From assembly GCA_021300125.1 (NCBI GenBank), contig JAJTHX010000369.1, positions 1 to 10,171 on the forward strand: a stretch of DNA of 10,171 nt, written 5' to 3'. Positions 7,263-10,171 of the stretch are shown piece by piece. Positions within the stretch are counted from its first letter, which is position 1. The number at the start of each line of letters is the position of its first letter. This DNA comes from Betaproteobacteria bacterium. Lineage in GTDB: Bacteria; Pseudomonadota; Gammaproteobacteria; Burkholderiales; SG8-41. Position numbers and translations under genes: made by a program. Below the pieces are notes generated by a model, which was not told the DNA's origin, ran no database searches, and was given only the letters and a program-made list of their open reading frames with translations.

Positions 7263-8162
7263 TCAGGGGGGCGGCGGACGCGACGCCCAGGACACCATCG
7301 CCACGCCAAGGCAGGTCACGGCGATGCCGGCAATGGACAGCAGGCTCGGCACCACGCCGAACATCGGCAGTTCCAGCGCCACCGCGAAAATCGGCGTGAG
7401 ATAGATCAGGCTGCTGACCCGGGTGGCTTGACCGCGGCGCATCAGCGTGTGGAAGGCATTCACCGCAAGGATCGACGCACCGATCACCAGGAAAACGATG
7501 GCGCCGGCGAGCGACCACGACCAGCGCACCACCGCGCCTTCGACGAACCAGGCCAGCGGCAGCAGCACGATGAAATTGGCAACGAACTGCAGCAGTGCGG
7601 CCGCGCGCAGATCGGTCTGGGGGCACCAGGCGCGCTGGTAGAGGCTGCCTACGGTGACCCCTGCAAGCGAGATCACCACTGCGACCAGTGCACCGAGCGT
7701 GGCTTCGTCAACGTCGATCTTGTGCCACACGATCAATGTGACGCCGGCCAGGCCGATGGCCACGCCCGCCCATTGCAGCGGGCGCAGCTGCTCGCCCAGC
7801 CAGCGCCCGGCCACGATCGCGGTGAGCAGGGGCTGTACTGACAGAAGCACTGCCGTGATGCCGGCGGAAAGCCCGAGGTATTGCGCGTAATGGCTGCCGC
7901 CGAGATGCACCGTGTGCATCAGCAGCCCGGCAACGATGACGTGGCCCCACTCTGCGCGGCTTTCAGGCCAGCGCGGCCTGAGCACCAGCACGAGTGCGCT
8001 CAGGCAGAGGATGCCGAAGGCAAAACGCAGTGCGAGAAAGGTAAAAGGCGCGGCATGCTGCAGGCCCAGCTTGGTGGCCAGGAAACCGCAGCCCCAGACT
8101 GTGACGAAATACCAGGCCAGCAGCGCATCCCAGGCGCGTGCAGGGGCAGGCGAGGAAGACAA
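7263..8162 (-). CDS. EamA/DMT-family transporter
   Basis: A 299-residue inner-membrane protein of the drug/metabolite transporter superfamily with two EamA repeats and about 10 transmembrane helices. Visible are the N-terminal helix ending WGCGFLATKLGL, FLALRFAFG typical of the first repeat, the conserved AGITAVLLSVQPLLTAIVAGRWLGE segment at the repeat end, and a matching YLTPIFAVALELPMFG in the second repeat. Such proteins export amino acids or metabolites; the substrate here is unknown. The only reasonable start is TTG at 8162, 38 bases after the pdxH stop; there is no ATG or GTG in the neighbouring codons and no clear Shine-Dalgarno, so the exact start is uncertain. The MFS gene follows 2 bases after the stop. 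Confidence 0.86.
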   Translation of the reverse strand: MSSSPAPARAWDALLAWYFVTVWGCGFLATKLGLQHAAPFTFLALRFAFGILCLSALVLVLRPRWPESRAEWGHVIVAGLLMHTVHLGGSHYAQYLGLSAGITAVLLSVQPLLTAIVAGRWLGEQLRPLQWAGVAIGLAGVTLIVWHKIDVDEATLGALVAVVISLAGVTVGSLYQRAWCPQTDLRAAALLQFVANFIVLLPLAWFVEGAVVRWSWSLAGAIVFLVIGASILAVNAFHTLMRRGQATRVSSLIYLTPIFAVALELPMFGVVPSLLSIAGIAVTCLGVAMVSWASRPPPP

Positions 8163-8200
8163 TGGCGGTGCTTGTCGGCCAGACCGGCGCGGCGCGGTGC

Positions 8201-8833
8201 TCAGGGCGCCAGCCGCGACAGCTGCCAGCCGCTGTCGCCGAGGGTGTAGAGCAGGCGGTCGTGCAGGCGGCTGGGCCGTCCCTGCCAGAACTCGAAGCTC
8301 TGCGGCAGCAGGCGGTAACCGCCCCAGTGCGCGGGACGCTGTGGCGAGTCTCCGCCGCGGGCTGCCGCCTCGTCGAAACGCGCCTCAAGCTCGGCACGGT
8401 TCGCCACCGCTTCGCTTTGCGGCGAGGCAATCGCGGCGTGGCGGCTCGCCAGCGGGCGGCTGGCGAAATACTCGTCGGATTCAGCTGCGCTCACGGCCTC
8501 GATGCGGCCCTCGACGCGCAGTTCGCGCTCAAGTTCGGCCCAGTAGAACAGCAGCGCCGCCTGCGGATTGGCGGCGAGTTCACGACCCTTGCGGCTGCGG
8601 TAGTTGGTGAAGAACACCAGCCCGCGCTCGTCGATGCCTTTGAGCAGCACGATGCGTGCCGAAGGCCGTCCCGTGCCGTCGCTGGTGGCCAGCGTCATCG
8701 CATTGGCGACAGGCAGCTCGGCGCGCAGGGCTTCATCGAACCAGCGGCGGAACTGGGCGAAAGGCTCGGTGGAGACGCCGGTTTCATCAAGACTGGCACG
8801 CAGGTACTCGCTGCGCAGGGAAGCGATGTCCAA
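8201..8833 (-). CDS. pdxH: pyridoxamine 5'-phosphate oxidase PdxH
   Basis: A 210-residue FMN enzyme (E. coli PdxH 218) that oxidises pyridoxine or pyridoxamine 5'-phosphate to pyridoxal 5'-phosphate in vitamin B6 synthesis and salvage. The FMN-binding stretches RIVLLKG (60-66) and [10 protein letters not shown] (74-83) are present, and the C-terminus holds the family signature [14 protein letters not shown] (180-193) ending in RLAP. The start is a TTG at 8833, strongly supported by GGAG 6 bases upstream and by the normal family length; no closer ATG fits. It lies 57 bases downstream of the pirin stop and 38 bases before the EamA gene, so it is probably in one minus-strand transcript with them. 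Confidence 0.95.
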   Translation of the reverse strand: MDIASLRSEYLRASLDETGVSTEPFAQFRRWFDEALRAELPVANAMTLATSDGTGRPSARIVLLKGIDERGLVFFTNYRSRKGRELAANPQAALLFYWAELERELRVEGRIEAVSAAESDEYFASRPLASRHAAIASPQSEAVANRAELEARFDEAAARGGDSPQRPAHWGGYRLLPQSFEFWQGRPSRLHDRLLYTLGDSGWQLSRLAP

Positions 8834-8890
8834 ATCAGGCTCCGGAAATTGATGCGGGAATGTCCCTGATTGTACCGCCCGCGGCCGCGC

Positions 8891-9609
8891 TCAGTGCGGT
8901 TCACCGGACAAGGGAATGAATTCGGTCTCGCCGGGCACCCGCGGGAAACGCTGTTCGCGCCACCGGGTGCGCGCCGCCTCGATGTGCTGCCCGCCCACGC
9001 TGACTTCCCCCTCAACCACATAGAGCGCGCGCTCTGCATGCTCGGCCGGCAGTTCGAGGCGGGTGGCGCCATCGGCTTCCAGCGCGGCGTAGACCATCGT
9101 CGAGTCAGTGCGTAGCGGCGTGCGCAGGCCCCAGCCGCTGCCGGCGATCAGGCGCAGCCCGGCATTGGCCAGCGGCAGTACCGGCAGGGCGGCGGGGTAA
9201 TGGGAAAACCCCGGTTCGGTGCCTTCGTCGGCTTGCGGCAGCGCGATCCAGATCTGGATGCCGTGCAGTGTACGCGACATGTTGCGCTCGTCATCGGGGC
9301 TGCGCTCGCTGTGTATGAGGCCAAGGCCCGCGGTCATCCAGTTGACATCGCCGGGCGTGATGCGCTGGACAAAACCCGGGCTGTCGCGATGCATCAGCGC
9401 GCCTGCAAACAGGTCGGTTACCGTGGCCAGCCCGATGTGAGGATGCGGCCACACGTCGACGGCCTGTCCCGACGCGAAACGCACCGGTCCCATGTGATCG
9501 AAAAAGATAAAGGGGCCGACCATGCGTCGAGCGGCGGGGGCAGCAGCCGGCGCACTTCAAAGCCGTCGCCGAGGTCCTTGCTGTGGGCTTGCAGCTTCTG
9601 CGTGATCAC
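8891..9609 (-). CDS. pirin family protein, one-base frameshift in a C run
   Basis: A pirin (cupin superfamily, Fe-binding, often quercetinase-like or redox regulatory) split over two frames. From GTG 9609 the frame reads MITQKLQAHSKDLGDGFEVR then RLLPP; it then loses register at a run of five C on the coding strand (9536-9540). Adding one C restores LLPPAARRMVGPFIFFDHMG, the normal family sequence, and gives a 239-residue protein. The downstream frame alone would be called as 210 residues from ATG 9523. In that numbering the metal ligands are intact: His27 and His29 in WPHPHIG, His71 and Glu73 in IHSER. The break may be a homopolymer sequencing error or a real mutation; all other codons look under selection. 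It heads the pirin-pdxH-eamA-MFS run and diverges from the AhpD-like gene. Confidence 0.85.
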
Positions 9610-9683
9610 GGGATGCTCTGCGCGGGGGAGAGGTCGATTATAGTGGGCGGGATTTCCGGCCCAAACGACAGAGGAGGATGACC
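9610..9683. promoter_or_regulatory. overlapping divergent promoters, pirin / AhpD-like gene
   Basis: On the minus strand a perfect TATAAT (complement of 9637-9642) lies 16 bases from TTGGGC (complement of 9659-9664), a plausible sigma70 promoter for pirin with a leader of about 20 bases. On the plus strand TATAGT (9639-9644) overlaps the same bases and could serve the AhpD-like gene, though no -35 is evident. The two would compete for polymerase. AGGAGG at 9672-9677 is a full ribosome site, 6 bases before the ATG at 9684. Confidence 0.5.
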
Positions 9684-10171
9684 ATGGCGCGACTCAAGCC
9701 GCTGCCGATCGACGCGGTGCCCGAACTGGCCGAGTCCTGGCAGGTGTATCTGAAAGCCCTGGGTTTCGTGCCCAACAGCGTGCTGATCCTGCAGCGCAAG
9801 CCGAAGCTGGTGAAGGCGCTGGCTGCCATGGCCGCCGCAGTGTGGGACCCGCAGGGAGAAGTGCCGGTGAGCCTGAAGCGGCTGATCGCGCACATCGCGA
9901 GCAAGGCCCACGGCTGCAGTTACTGAATGGCGCACACTGCCGGGGCGGCGCTCCGGCTGGGCGTGGATGAAAAAAAGATGGAAGCGGTCTGGGAATACCG
10001 CACGAGCCCGTTGTACAGCGAGGCCGAGCGCGTGGCGCTGGATCTCGCGCTCGCTGCAGCCTCGCAGCCCAATGACGTCAGTGAAGAACTGATGGACCGG
10101 GCGCTGCGGCACTGGAGCGAGGGTCAGATCGTCGAGATCATCGGCTGCGTGGCGATGTTCGGCTTTCTCAA
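9684..10171 (+). CDS. AhpD/CMD-like peroxidase-related protein, probable selenoprotein (TGA = Sec81), 3'-truncated
   Basis: A carboxymuconolactone decarboxylase/AhpD-superfamily protein of the peroxidase-related type, with conserved LGFVPNSVLILQRKP (27-41) and a redox motif reading HGCSY-TGA-MAHTAG. Cys78 is the first motif cysteine and the TGA at 9924-9926 is codon 81, where relatives have the second cysteine. After the TGA the same frame runs on for 81 codons with strong family sequence (ALRLGVDEKKMEAVWEYRTS, then EAERVALDLALAA, then GQIVEIIGCVAMFGFL) to the window edge. This argues for selenocysteine insertion rather than a stop. The expected chemistry is thiol/selenol peroxide or disulfide reduction in the cytosol. 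ATG 9684 was chosen over ATG 9678 because AGGAGG has correct spacing only for 9684. Alternatives are a point nonsense mutation or a sequencing error of TGC/TGT. Confidence 0.8.
9927..9965 (+). promoter_or_regulatory. candidate bacterial SECIS element
   Basis: Directly after the TGA, GCCGGGG (9939-9945) pairs with CTCCGGC (9951-9957), a 7-bp stem with one G-U pair, around the loop CGGCG. A 3-bp lower helix CAC/GTG (9933-9935 with 9963-9965) may extend it. The loop begins 20 bases after the TGA and has G at its second position. This agrees with known bacterial SECIS rules: hairpin just downstream within the coding sequence, apical loop roughly 16-37 bases away, and an early loop G bound by SelB. 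GC-rich DNA forms hairpins easily, so this is supportive and not conclusive. Confidence 0.55.

Noticed and set aside
7261..7626. N-terminal extension of the MFS transporter to 7626
   Set aside because: The stretch is an alternate-frame reading of the EamA gene on the same strand; the MFS first helix starts at the ATG coupled to the EamA stop.
9684..9926. The AhpD-like gene as a simple 80-residue protein or a pseudogene ending at TGA
   Set aside because: Family sequence continues in the same frame directly after the TGA, which lies on the active-site cysteine codon. Sec insertion explains this better, though a sequencing error is not excluded.

Overview
The window reads as a stretch of chromosome from a GC-rich proteobacterium, most likely a gammaproteobacterium. 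This is judged from family resemblance of DadA, class I FBPase, PdxH, MsrA and pirin, dense gene packing and GC-rich codon use; no species can be named from sequence alone. I see no IS element, tRNA, rRNA, phage gene or CRISPR array. Most of the window is housekeeping or redox genes.

Layout. Bases 2-841 (+) are the C-terminal two thirds of a DadA-type D-amino-acid dehydrogenase. It converges on a minus-strand pair: an exported MsrA (2600-1974) followed 7 bases later by a flavin oxidoreductase (1966-851). That oxidoreductase belongs to the family also found fused to the N-terminus of selenophosphate synthetase (SelD). Divergent from this pair is fructose-1,6-bisphosphatase (2689-3681, +), followed by a second, cytosolic MsrA (3713-4261, +). 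A DUF72/YecE-like gene (minus, ending at 4265) converges on it. A roughly 420-base intergenic region with repeats and a TTGACA box precedes a small SWIB-domain basic protein (5753-6067, +), which ends in a clear intrinsic terminator. Next is a minus-strand run in transcription order: pirin (9609-8891, with a one-base frameshift), pdxH (8833-8201, TTG start), an EamA/DMT exporter (8162-7263, TTG start) and an MFS transporter (7260-6127). Divergent from pirin, an AhpD/carboxymuconolactone-decarboxylase-like gene begins at 9684 (+) and runs off the end of the window.

Main discovery. The last gene is interrupted at 9924-9926 by an in-frame TGA that falls exactly on the second cysteine of the CxxC redox motif (C-S-Y-TGA-M-A-H). 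The same frame continues with a well-conserved family C-terminus for 81 more codons, to the window edge. A GC-rich hairpin with a G in the first two loop positions sits 13 bases after the TGA, where a bacterial SECIS element would be. The best reading is a selenoprotein with a CxxU active site that normal gene callers would truncate at 80 residues. The SelD-associated-type oxidoreductase in the same window is weak independent support that this organism uses selenium. AhpD/CMD-like selenoproteins have been described from metagenomes, so the family is not without precedent, but this gene would normally be misannotated.

Functional theme. Several genes concern thiol, selenol or methionine redox chemistry (two MsrA enzymes, the CxxU peroxidase-like protein, pirin, the flavin oxidoreductase). 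PdxH and DadA add flavin-dependent amine oxidation. No direct pathway linking them is evident from the sequence.
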